Part shown: positions 17,259 to 24,951 of the stretch, one piece after another
Layout: each line of letters opens with the position of its first letter
Position numbering within the stretch: the stretch's first letter is position 1
Origin: Parvibaculum sedimenti
GTDB lineage: Bacteria > Pseudomonadota > Alphaproteobacteria > Parvibaculales > Parvibaculaceae
Assembly: GCF_009184905.1 (NCBI RefSeq)
Contig: NZ_WESC01000004.1
Location: forward strand, 186,001 to 250,000
Length of the DNA: 64,000 nt
Reading direction: 5' to 3'
Notes under the pieces: model-generated
Seen by the model: the letters and a program-made list of their open reading frames with translations, nothing else
Database searches by the model: none
What the model was told of the DNA's origin: nothing
Program-made: the position numbers and the translations under genes

Positions 17259-17283
17259 GGTTATCGTCAAACAACCGCAGGCA

Positions 17284-19383
17284 TTACTGGACGACGGGAA
17301 CCGTCGCCGTAATCGTATTGATGCGGTTGATCGCGGCCTGCGACGCGCCGTTGATAGCGCTCGACGCGCTGCCATACGCGATGGCGGCGTTGGTCAGGTA
17401 CTGCTGGGTATCATCCGAGATCTGGTTGATCGTGGTAATACCACTGACGCCCACGGCCGAGATCGTATTGACCGAGGCCAGAGCCAGCTGCGACACGTTG
17501 GACATCGATGCTGTCGAACCGGTGCCGTCGCCATTGGCCCAGGCGCGATTGTAGATATCCAAGATGTTGCCACCCTCGCCGGTATTCTTCGAGACCTGGT
17601 TGACCGTCAACTGCGTGTCGCCGTTGAGGATGCCACCAGAGATCGAGTTGACCGACAGCGAGGCCTGCTGTGTCACATTGTCGACATTGGCATGCGTACC
17701 CCATGCCACGGCCTCGTTTCCGTTCATGACCGCATAGTCGATGGCCGCCTGATCGATGCCACCCGTCGTCGTCGTGACATCGCCGGTCGAAATCGAATTC
17801 AGGACCGTGACTGCGGTTTGATCGAGTCCGTCGATCTTGGCAGTACCGCTGTCAGTCTGCGCCACGGCCACGTTGAAGCCATTATAGGTCTGGTAATAGC
17901 TCTGGTACGGGAACATCACATAGTCGTTCACGACCTGAGAGAATGTTCCGCTAATCGACAACGTCCCGTCGTTGGACACGTTGCCCGTCGCCGGGTTGTC
18001 CACCGCGAAGGTGTTCACGACCGTGCGCAGGTACTGCGAGTCGCCGGAAATGTCGACATTGCCAGCACCCGTGACATTGCCCGCGGGGTCCGTATTGAAC
18101 AGCGCACCGTTGTTGAAGTTGTTGAAGTAAACGTACCCATCCGTATAGGCGAAGTTCCAAACGGAAGGATTGGTCGTCGCCAGGATGGAGTTGGAGGTAT
18201 AAGGCGACGAACCATTGAAGAAGGCGTACTGGTTCGCATAGCCGCCATAGGCCACACCGAAGATGTTGCCACCGCCGAAGATGTTGCCGCCGCCATAGAT
18301 GCTCGACTTCGCTTCGACGATCACGTTACCGCCGAGATCGAAGCTGCCACTCTCGGTGCCGGTAGACAGCTGAGCGGTGTTGATCGAGGCCATTGCGACC
18401 TGATCGATGCCGGTGACCTTCGGATCGCCAGCAGGCATGTGGGGCAGACCGCCAGGTGAGTAGGCACCTGCGAAGTTCTGCGACCACATCTGGGCATAGG
18501 TGTTGGTATAGGGCCCGACGCTGAAAGCATACGGATCGCCGAGGTAGAAATGCTGATAGAGGTTTACGGAGATCGGCATTCCGTCGAGGCCTGAAACACC
18601 CGCGACGTTTACGCTGTTGGCAGCGTACTGAACCGAGTTGATCGGGTCACCAACCTGCAGCGTCGAAGTCGGATCCGCCGCGAGGGCGGCGTCAACGTCC
18701 GCCTGTGTTGCAGGAATATGCCCGTCGATAAGCGCACTGCCGCCGTTAAGCGCCGCAGCGACCTCGAAGTTGGTCACAGTCTGATGGAAGGAATAGACAT
18801 CGGCGTAGGCGAACGGGCCGAAGCCAGTGCCCTGATAGAGCTGTTGATAGATATCGGTCACGCCATTATAGGCGACGTTACCATCGACATACGGCGTGAA
18901 GTCGGCCTTCAGGAACGCGCCATTGACGAGATTGCTCCCGTATTGCGTACCACCGCCGGCCGCATCGCCCCAGTTCGTGACGGCAGCCATTTCATTCGAC
19001 ACGCCCTGATAGATATAGGCGTAGCTATATGCGCCGAGAATGTTGAAGTCCTGGTTGACCGAGACCGCCGCATTACCCAGGTTGACATTGTCAGCGGTGA
19101 TGACCGTCGAGACCACCAATGGCGACGAGGAAGAGCCGATGCTGTCCAGGTAGTTCGCGCCCTGCTGCGAGCCAAACGCATCCGCTCCATAAATCGGCGA
19201 ATGCACCGAATAGGAATTATCGGTGAACGCCACGAGGTAGTTGTCGATGTACTGGTTGTAATACACGCTGCCGAAGAGCGGATTAGGCCCCTGGTTGAGC
19301 ACGATGTTCGCATCCGCGTAGGCCCTGCCACTCATCAGAGCCACGGTCGCGACGCCGAGAAATAGCGTCTTTGACATCTTCAT
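17284..19383 (-). CDS. Large secreted repeat protein, candidate CsgG-dependent fibre subunit
   Basis: A 699-residue exported protein with a signal peptide (1-24, ARAYADA type). The mature chain is rich in Asn, Gly, Ser, Thr, Tyr and Ala, and almost devoid of Cys and Lys. It carries about eight copies of a motif Q-x-A-x3-[VIL]-[ND]-[ST]-[IFV], with the Gln near 73, 252, 328, 450, 522, 572, 632 and 682. In several copies a second short strand ending in [VI]-N-Q or similar follows 21-23 residues later (274, 595, 653), giving a strand-turn-strand pattern. The last four units are spaced 50-60 residues apart. I recognise no characterised family. Its place next to a CsgG-like channel makes a secreted beta-rich (possibly amyloid) fibre protein likely. 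Confidence 0.75.
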   Translation of the reverse strand: MKMSKTLFLGVATVALMSGRAYADANIVLNQGPNPLFGSVYYNQYIDNYLVAFTDNSYSVHSPIYGADAFGSQQGANYLDSIGSSSSPLVVSTVITADNVNLGNAAVSVNQDFNILGAYSYAYIYQGVSNEMAAVTNWGDAAGGGTQYGSNLVNGAFLKADFTPYVDGNVAYNGVTDIYQQLYQGTGFGPFAYADVYSFHQTVTNFEVAAALNGGSALIDGHIPATQADVDAALAADPTSTLQVGDPINSVQYAANSVNVAGVSGLDGMPISVNLYQHFYLGDPYAFSVGPYTNTYAQMWSQNFAGAYSPGGLPHMPAGDPKVTGIDQVAMASINTAQLSTGTESGSFDLGGNVIVEAKSSIYGGGNIFGGGNIFGVAYGGYANQYAFFNGSSPYTSNSILATTNPSVWNFAYTDGYVYFNNFNNGALFNTDPAGNVTGAGNVDISGDSQYLRTVVNTFAVDNPATGNVSNDGTLSISGTFSQVVNDYVMFPYQSYYQTYNGFNVAVAQTDSGTAKIDGLDQTAVTVLNSISTGDVTTTTGGIDQAAIDYAVMNGNEAVAWGTHANVDNVTQQASLSVNSISGGILNGDTQLTVNQVSKNTGEGGNILDIYNRAWANGDGTGSTASMSNVSQLALASVNTISAVGVSGITTINQISDDTQQYLTNAAIAYGSASSAINGASQAAINRINTITATVPVVQ

Positions 19384-19447
19384 GATTTGCCTACCCTTCT
19401 AAATGTGGACGAGGCCGCATCAGCCCCGCCCCGTTCCCAGTTAACTT

Positions 19448-20221
19448 TCAGAAATGAAGAGACAACCCGATAAGCAGGTTGTTGGAGTTGAGATTCGCGT
19501 TACCGCTCATCAGGATGGACCTCCAACGATAGCCAACATCGACACTCACACTGTCCCCGAGCGGTGCCCTGACGCCTAATCCAAGCTGATATGCAAAGTC
19601 CGTTTCGTTATCGCTGCCATCGACCCTGTCCGCGGTCGGTCCCGCCAGCGTTCCCGTTCCGGCTGCGGAGTAATCGACCCAGGCCACGCCGAGGCCGCCT
19701 CCCGCATAAGGCACAACCGGCCCCTCGATCGGCAGGTCGTACCAAAAGTTGGCGAGCAGAGTGACGACCGACACATCCCCCGACAGGCTGCCGTAATGAT
19801 CGACATACGGAGTGCTATCGGTCGGAAAGATATCGGACGGGCCTTCCCTACCGGTCGCGGTGATCGAGGAAAGATCGTATTTCGCATAGGCGAGTTCGAG
19901 TTCGCCGCGCAGATCGTCGCCATCCTTCAGGATGTCGTAGAAAAGCCGCGTACCGACCGCGCCGGAAATGATCCAGGAATTGTCGAAGTTGAAGTCGTAA
20001 ACGCCGACATCGCGGCTATCCAAATTGATGTTGTCGTAATTCTTCGATGAATCGAACGACAGCCAGCTCCAGCCGCCCGCGCCCGTCACGTAATAACCTG
20101 GCCCATGCAGAATATCAGTGCGCATGGTCCCGCTTGCTTCGCCGTTCTCCTCAGCCGCGAATGCGGACGAGGAGATCAAGGCGGCAAAGACCGCGAGAGC
20201 CAGAAAAAAACGAGATTTCAT
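19448..20221 (-). CDS. Outer-membrane beta-barrel protein
   Basis: A 257-residue outer-membrane protein. It has a signal peptide (1-22, ending SAFA before AEEN) and alternating beta strands through residues ~40-257, ending in the outer-membrane signature aromatic residue (GLSLHF). The pattern (GAGGWSW, GGGLGVAWVDY, LGLGVRAPLGDSVSVDVGYRW) fits the OmpA/OmpW-like eight-strand barrels. It is the first gene of the run that continues with the repeat protein (64 bases downstream), the small secreted protein, the CsgG-like channel and the IalB-like protein. It may anchor the secreted fibre or be a bystander porin-like protein. Confidence 0.8.
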   Translation of the reverse strand: MKSRFFLALAVFAALISSSAFAAEENGEASGTMRTDILHGPGYYVTGAGGWSWLSFDSSKNYDNINLDSRDVGVYDFNFDNSWIISGAVGTRLFYDILKDGDDLRGELELAYAKYDLSSITATGREGPSDIFPTDSTPYVDHYGSLSGDVSVVTLLANFWYDLPIEGPVVPYAGGGLGVAWVDYSAAGTGTLAGPTADRVDGSDNETDFAYQLGLGVRAPLGDSVSVDVGYRWRSILMSGNANLNSNNLLIGLSLHF

Positions 20222-20377
20222 ATTCCCCCCAGAACGTAGAATTGAGCTTCAGAATATGCTCCCCGAAGCGGTCATTCACCGAGACGCAACCATTCCAATT
20301 CGAGAGCGACCGCTATCCATAATCGACCAAACTGATACAGACGACTTTTGCTCCAGACCTCGTCTACCGTAGTCGGA

Positions 20378-21202
20378 CTATTTGAAAGCGATGATTTCAC
20401 GATGCAGTTTCACAGACTCCGTACGTGCCGCCTGCAAGTCTTCGCCCGCGATGTCCCTGAGAATTTTCATCGTACGAAACTGGAAATTTTGCGGATGCTG
20501 TGGCATCCCCATGACAAGGCGCATGCCACCCTTGTCGATGACCGGATAGCGCCGATTGATTGCAAAAAGCATGAGCTGCCAACACGCAATCGTCTGCGCG
20601 TAGAGCGCCGTCAGATAAGGAAGGTCCAGCGGAGAGCGCACCTTCGATGCGTGTATCAACGCAAACTCTGCCTCGGTTCGAAACGTTCCGATCATTCGTG
20701 AACGCAACATTTCGGGATACGGCGTCGCCCGTTGCACCAAATTTCGCAGCGCGCGCTCCGGATCGTGGACCGGAAGCGCATAGACGACATAACTGATGAT
20801 GATCGTGGTGAGATAGCCGATCGGATGGAGCGGATGGAGTGTCCGTTTGAACACACCCTGTCTGGCGGCCTCAATCTCCGCAGCGATGACGTCAAGAGAT
20901 CGAACGAGAATTTCCACCTTTTGCCCGCGTACGGTGAAATTCACCAGATTGCCGTTCGGGGAGCTTGCGATGCCCGGGCCGGCAAGATGCGCCACGGCGG
21001 CATTCAATTGCTCTTTGTTGATGGCGCCAAGACGGCTTTCGAAGGCAATGATGTCGTAATCGGAGCCTGCATCTGCGGTTCCAATCGCCCGCGATCCGCC
21101 AATTGCAACCGCACATACCCCGGAAACGCTACTCAACGCCGCTGCAACATCGGCGATCACCGGATCCTGCACCGGCGCCGTTCGGCTGGCGATATGCGGC
21201 AT
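20378..21202 (-). CDS. Nucleotidyltransferase-fold protein
   Basis: A 274-residue protein with a nucleotidyltransferase fold at its N terminus: GGSRAIG (35-41) followed by SDYD (47-50), giving the paired catalytic aspartates Asp48 and Asp50. The rest (about 110-274) is helical and resembles the C-terminal part of DUF4037-like or aminoglycoside-type nucleotidyltransferases. The substrate cannot be read. A strong GGAGGGGG precedes the ATG at 21202. The region is less GC-rich than neighbouring housekeeping genes, and the three genes 20378-22972 share one strand. Confidence 0.7.
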   Translation of the reverse strand: MPHIASRTAPVQDPVIADVAAALSSVSGVCAVAIGGSRAIGTADAGSDYDIIAFESRLGAINKEQLNAAVAHLAGPGIASSPNGNLVNFTVRGQKVEILVRSLDVIAAEIEAARQGVFKRTLHPLHPIGYLTTIIISYVVYALPVHDPERALRNLVQRATPYPEMLRSRMIGTFRTEAEFALIHASKVRSPLDLPYLTALYAQTIACWQLMLFAINRRYPVIDKGGMRLVMGMPQHPQNFQFRTMKILRDIAGEDLQAARTESVKLHREIIAFK

Positions 21203-21497
21203 GCTGCCCCCTCCGATATTCCAATCCCGCAGCGGACTGCAGACGGCGAAATGAATGAAGCCTCATCCCGCCGGATTCGAAGTATCAGATTTTCCGCTCG
21301 AGGAACCGCATGGATGCATCCAATTTGAGACAGAGTCCCTCGGCATCGGATTGCCGCGTTGTCGCAACTGGCCTAGCAATCCAAAAGCGTGTGACATATT
21401 GTAATTGTAAAGAATAGTAGCGAACTGGCGGCATTCTCGTTGCGTGCCGCTTGAAGAAACCGCCCGAAAAGCGGCGGAAAAATCCTCCGCACCGGAA

Positions 21498-22211
21498 TTA
21501 TTCCGGATGCTCACCGGCATTGCGGCGGCGCACCAAAACAAAATGAACGAAAAACGGAACGCGTTTCGCCAGCGCGTAGCCAGCCGGATCCACCTTCTCC
21601 ATTTCAGGCGCGGGCTCCGCCTCGATAAGCTGCTCTATCAGCAGACCGGCCTCATAAATCGCAGATGTAATCGCCCCCATCGGCCGTTGAACATGCTCGA
21701 CCGGACCACCGGCCCAGTCCCACCCTGGCCGGACTAGCCCGACCGCTCGATATCCAAATTTCTGAATGAAGCCGATGTGCAGAATCGGATGCTTCATCGA
21801 AACGATCATTTTCCCATCGGTTTTCAACATTTGCTCAAGACGGGAAAATTCGACCTTCAAGTCCTGCACATAGTGCATGACGAGATTTGACAGCACGAGA
21901 TCGAACTTTCGACCTGCCATTATCGCATCGAGATCGGATGATTTGCAGCTGTGGATCTCGCAGCCCGTTCCGACGCGCTTGATGGCCTGCTCGACCATTC
22001 CTTTGGATGGATCGAATGCGACAACGCGCGCTCCGGCCTTGTGCGCGTATTCGGTGTAAAAACCGCTACCGCACCCCGCGTCGAGAACATCAATGTCCTT
22101 GAGTGGGGGCAACAGCGAAATCGTCGCCGGGCGCTCGTAAAACTGATTGCCCGGTATTCGATCGATAACGGCAGAAAACTGCTCGGCGATCTGATCGTAG
22201 TCCGTCGTCAT
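21498..22211 (-). CDS. Class I SAM-dependent methyltransferase
   Basis: A 237-residue methyltransferase of the Rossmann class. Motif I is VLDAGCGSG (42-50), with a following acidic residue in VVAFDPSKGM, and a post-motif FDLVLSNLVMHYV typical of UbiE/TehB-like small-molecule methyltransferases. The substrate is unknown. AGGGGGC lies upstream of the ATG at 22211. It is followed downstream, after 295 bases, by the nucleotidyltransferase gene and preceded, 56 bases upstream, by the deaminase gene. Confidence 0.8.
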   Translation of the reverse strand: MTTDYDQIAEQFSAVIDRIPGNQFYERPATISLLPPLKDIDVLDAGCGSGFYTEYAHKAGARVVAFDPSKGMVEQAIKRVGTGCEIHSCKSSDLDAIMAGRKFDLVLSNLVMHYVQDLKVEFSRLEQMLKTDGKMIVSMKHPILHIGFIQKFGYRAVGLVRPGWDWAGGPVEHVQRPMGAITSAIYEAGLLIEQLIEAEPAPEMEKVDPAGYALAKRVPFFVHFVLVRRRNAGEHPE

Positions 22212-22267
22212 CTGCGCCCCCTGCTGGGCTGATGGTTACGCCGCCCCGTTCGACACAGAACCAGCGC

Positions 22268-22972
22268 TCACAAACCCGCACCCGGCACAACGCTCTCCGC
22301 CCGGCTCTCGTTCCCGTACAGCTTTTCCAGGATTGCAAACGACGCCTCCACAGGAACATTCCTGCGGCGCATGTCTTCGATCACGCCACCACGCGCGAGC
22401 CACTGACCGAAGACGACCGCGCCCGGCGAAACGGCGGACCAGGCACCGATCGACCTTCCAACACCATCAGGCGCGAGGTTGATGAGCCTCTCCATCAGCA
22501 GCGCGATAAGCAGGTCTTCGAGCAAACGAGAGCCCGGCGGCTGGATATCGCATCTGCCTGCCTGCATGTATTTGTTCGAACGAAACAAATCCATTCCGCC
22601 GGCCAAAGGGTCCCGCGAGGCGAAACACACACGGCCGACGCCCGCCATTCGAATGGCGCCAGCACACATCGGGCAAGGCTCGAGTGTCGAATAGAGCACG
22701 AAGTCTTGCAGCGCCGCCTTGTGCTTGACCGATCCTAAAGTCAGAATTTCAGCGTGAGCGACCGAGCTGCCTGCAAAGGGGTGTGTTGCATGGTCCGCAA
22801 GACGAAGGTTGTGCCCGCAAGCAACAACACGTCCTGACCGGTCGGCCAGCGCCGAACCAATCGGCAATGTCCCCGCGCGACAAGCCTGCCACGCCTGCTG
22901 AACAGCGACCTTCCAAGGCTCTGAAAGCGTTTGAAACAAGCCCGGCACGGCTGACTGCTCAGTTGGTTCCAA
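22268..22972 (-). CDS. Zinc-dependent deaminase of the cytidine deaminase superfamily
   Basis: A 234-residue protein with the zinc and catalytic motifs of nucleobase or nucleoside deaminases: H-A-E at 73-75 and PCPMC at 99-103. The order and spacing fit the guanine deaminase / TadA-like branch, whose members deaminate guanine, cytosine or tRNA adenosine. About 100 residues beyond the core (from ~135) are unusual. The only in-frame start is TTG at 22972; nearby ATG codons are in another frame. The substrate is not assignable from sequence alone. Confidence 0.7.
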   Translation of the reverse strand: MEPTEQSAVPGLFQTLSEPWKVAVQQAWQACRAGTLPIGSALADRSGRVVACGHNLRLADHATHPFAGSSVAHAEILTLGSVKHKAALQDFVLYSTLEPCPMCAGAIRMAGVGRVCFASRDPLAGGMDLFRSNKYMQAGRCDIQPPGSRLLEDLLIALLMERLINLAPDGVGRSIGAWSAVSPGAVVFGQWLARGGVIEDMRRRNVPVEASFAILEKLYGNESRAESVVPGAGL

Positions 22973-23255
22973 TACGGCATCCCATAAGGAATATTATATA
23001 TAGGGCTTTAATTCATCACGCTGATAGCAATAGAAATAACTCGCATAGCCAAGCCAGTCCAAGCGATCGACGACGCGATCCCGAAACAATTAATCATTGA
23101 ACCGCGCCGCGCTGCGTGGCAAGCCGCATGATGAATCTTTGACCACGCGCCTTAAAACGCGTTTTTGCTTTTCCAAAATCGGCCAACCGGCATGACTTTC
23201 TCGATACGCTGAGCGTATTCTCTGTGCCAGTTGCTTACTTACAGGGGCAGTTAAA

Positions 23256-23537
23256 TTGTTACTCACAAAACGACAAAAGACCCAGCTCTCCAAGATCGTC
23301 TTGCAGGTAGAGAAGCTGTTGAAGCAGTCTGAGGCCGCAGAGAAGCGTCAGCAGAAAAAGGCAAAAGCATCAAAGACCGCGAAGGGTCAAGGTCGCCGCA
23401 AGCGAGTGAAGCGCTCTCGCGTGGAAGCCGCCGAGATGCGCAAGGCCATTATCGCCGCACGCAAAAAGGGTGCAAAGGTTGCCGAGCTCGCCAAAAAATA
23501 TGGCGTCAGCACAGCATATATTTACATGATCAAGTAA
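23256..23537 (+). CDS. Small Lys/Arg-rich protein with C-terminal helix-turn-helix
   Basis: A 93-residue highly basic protein. Residues ~5-35 look helical or coiled (KIVLQVEKLLKQSEAAEKRQ), residues 30-55 are a Lys/Arg/Ala tail-like stretch, and residues 60-93 form a resolvase/transposase-type helix-turn-helix (RKAIIAARKKGAKVAELAKKYGVS). The start is probably TTG at 23256, preceded by AGGGGCAG. The combination suggests a nucleoid- or DNA-associated protein, but no family is certain. It stands alone between an AT-rich intergenic stretch and a structured region. Confidence 0.65.
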   Translation: MLLTKRQKTQLSKIVLQVEKLLKQSEAAEKRQQKKAKASKTAKGQGRRKRVKRSRVEAAEMRKAIIAARKKGAKVAELAKKYGVSTAYIYMIK

Positions 23538-23540
23538 GTG

Positions 23541-23686
23541 CCTGCGGCCGAAAGAACCGCAGTCCTTGGGCGTTGGCAGAACTGCCTCCGGAGGGGGCAG
23601 TAGCGGGCAGGCTACGCCTCGGCCAACGGAGAGGCACCGCATAAGGCCCGGGGGTGGCCCCGGAGCCAGCAAGTCCCTTCCGCAGG
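23541..23686. other. GC-rich structured intergenic region, possible ncRNA
   Basis: Between the Lys-rich HTH gene and tRNA-Gly. Complementary segments nest: 23541-23547 with 23680-23686 (7 bases), 23571-23577 with 23622-23628 (7 bases), hairpins at 23581-23601 (6-base arms), 23601-23614 (4-base arms) and 23648-23663 (6-base GC arms). A competing hairpin is at 23542-23562. I do not recognise SRP RNA, RNase P RNA, tmRNA or 6S RNA consensus elements. The strand is unknown. Confidence 0.35.
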
Positions 23687-23717
23687 TGCCCGCGGATAGC
23701 CCATAAATGCCGGAAAT

Positions 23718-23791
23718 TGGAGCGGGTGAAGGGAATCGAACCCTCGTCGTAAGCTTGGGAAGCTTCTGCTCTACCATTGAGCTACACCCGC
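23718..23791 (-). tRNA. tRNA-Gly (anticodon CCC)
   Basis: A complete cloverleaf on the minus strand. The acceptor stem GCGGGTG pairs with CACCCGC; the D arm is GCTC/GAGC, the anticodon loop TTCCCAA gives anticodon CCC, and the T arm contains GGTTCGATTCC. The 3' CCA is encoded (TCCA at the end). The anticodon stem has one mismatch at its outer pair (G27/A43). It decodes GGG glycine codons. Confidence 0.95.
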
Positions 23792-24001
23792 GCGCCGTCT
23801 GTTTAGCGCGAGGGCCGATGTCTGCGCAAGGGCCCCCAAGCAAGGATTCCGGAGCTTGCCTCCCCAGGCCGCGCATTGTGCGTGGCGACGATGAGGTTTT
23901 ACGCGTGGCAACCCCTCCGATCGCAAGAGGCCCGGAAACGCCATGCCACGCGGGCGATGGGCCCAAGGCAGCTATGTCGCACCTACCGGACGCCGCCTCC
24001 G

Positions 24002-24844
24002 TCACTCCACTCCGAGCAAGTACTTCCTGAATTCCCGAATCCGGTGGTCATCTTCATCAGTATGCTGAACGCGTATCGAACTTCTCAGCCTTTCTGGTTC
24101 CGCGCAGCTCAGTCCACATTCCCTGAAGACCGACTGAACGATGCCGGGATTTTCCACAATGTCCTCATAAAAATAAACCTTGCTCACATGTCGCGAAACA
24201 TAAGCGTTGTAATACTCCTCCCAGGTGCTGAAGGCATAAAGTGAGTGGAGTATCAGGCTGTTCGTGATCGCATCCGGCGGGACATGCCGCTTGGGCGCTT
24301 GATGCGACATCCATTGGTCGGTGGCGATCGCCTTGGTAAACGAAAACGCCTGCGCGATCCTGTCCCTTCGCTTGAGATAGAGGACCTTGTCAAATCCTAT
24401 GGACAGGAGGTCGAAGCCTCTCTCCTTCCAATGGATATATTGGTTCATCTGCACGTTTATCGAGAAGACGCCATTCGGCGTCGTCGTCTTGAACAGCACA
24501 TCCCTCATGAAATCCGGGAAGTGCAAATGCTCGATATTCCGTTTTTCCAGATAGAGGTCTAGCGCTCGCTGATTTAGCCATTCACGCGGCTCACCGAATT
24601 CGTTGCTGCTGGCCAGAAGACTGCAGAAATGCGTGGAGCCGCTTCGTTGGGTAGAAAAAATCGCGATCTTTTTCGTCGGCGGCCATGCGCGAGCTGGGCG
24701 GCTTTCCAGCGCAACAAGAGGCTCAACCAAGAGTTCGTCCGCGGTTTTCAGCTCCGGCATCTCGCTAAAATGCTCCGGTAGTTCATATGCACTTTGGAAA
24801 AAAGCGACGCACAACCGCCAGCTCAGGAAAATAACGCCGAGCAT
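24002..24844 (-). CDS. Stf0-like sulfotransferase
   Basis: A 280-residue sulfotransferase of the Stf0 type, which moves sulfate from PAPS to a carbohydrate or lipid hydroxyl (Stf0 itself sulfates trehalose in mycobacteria). The PAPS 5'-phosphate loop is STQRSGST (64-71) and the 3'-phosphate region is around KVLYLKRRDRIAQAFSFTKA (about 154-173). The N-terminal ~50 residues are not conserved, so translation may begin at a later methionine (Met29). Its acceptor is unknown; sulfated surface glycans or lipids are plausible given the nearby glycosyltransferases. Confidence 0.8.
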   Translation of the reverse strand: MLGVIFLSWRLCVAFFQSAYELPEHFSEMPELKTADELLVEPLVALESRPARAWPPTKKIAIFSTQRSGSTHFCSLLASSNEFGEPREWLNQRALDLYLEKRNIEHLHFPDFMRDVLFKTTTPNGVFSINVQMNQYIHWKERGFDLLSIGFDKVLYLKRRDRIAQAFSFTKAIATDQWMSHQAPKRHVPPDAITNSLILHSLYAFSTWEEYYNAYVSRHVSKVYFYEDIVENPGIVQSVFRECGLSCAEPERLRSSIRVQHTDEDDHRIREFRKYLLGVE

Positions 24845-24951
24845 AAAACTGAAATTCGGCCCACCCGCATCGAGCGTCAGGCGCGTTTAAAACAAGAAAA
24901 TCCCATCAACGCCTTCAAGTCAACGCGCCTGCTTCGTCGCGCGCCCGGATT

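Noticed and set aside
17233-18459. A 408-residue frame on the plus strand within the repeat-protein gene
   Set aside because: It is antisense to a signal-peptide-bearing repeat protein, is rich in Arg/Asp/Val of the type made by the complementary codons, has no domain and overlaps no ribosome site that supports it.
15321-19383. A canonical csgBAC/csgDEFG curli locus
   Set aside because: Only the CsgG-like gene matches; no CsgA/B curlin repeats, CsgD, CsgE or CsgF could be recognised.
20378-22972. A known anti-phage system built from nucleotidyltransferase, methyltransferase and deaminase
   Set aside because: No known toxin-antitoxin or CBASS effector is present, and gene spacing (295 and 56 bases) is not tight.
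23697-23810. A tRNA-linked integration site (duplicated tRNA 3' end) for an island at 20-25 kb
   Set aside because: I found no second copy of the tRNA 3' end nearby by reading, and no integrase.
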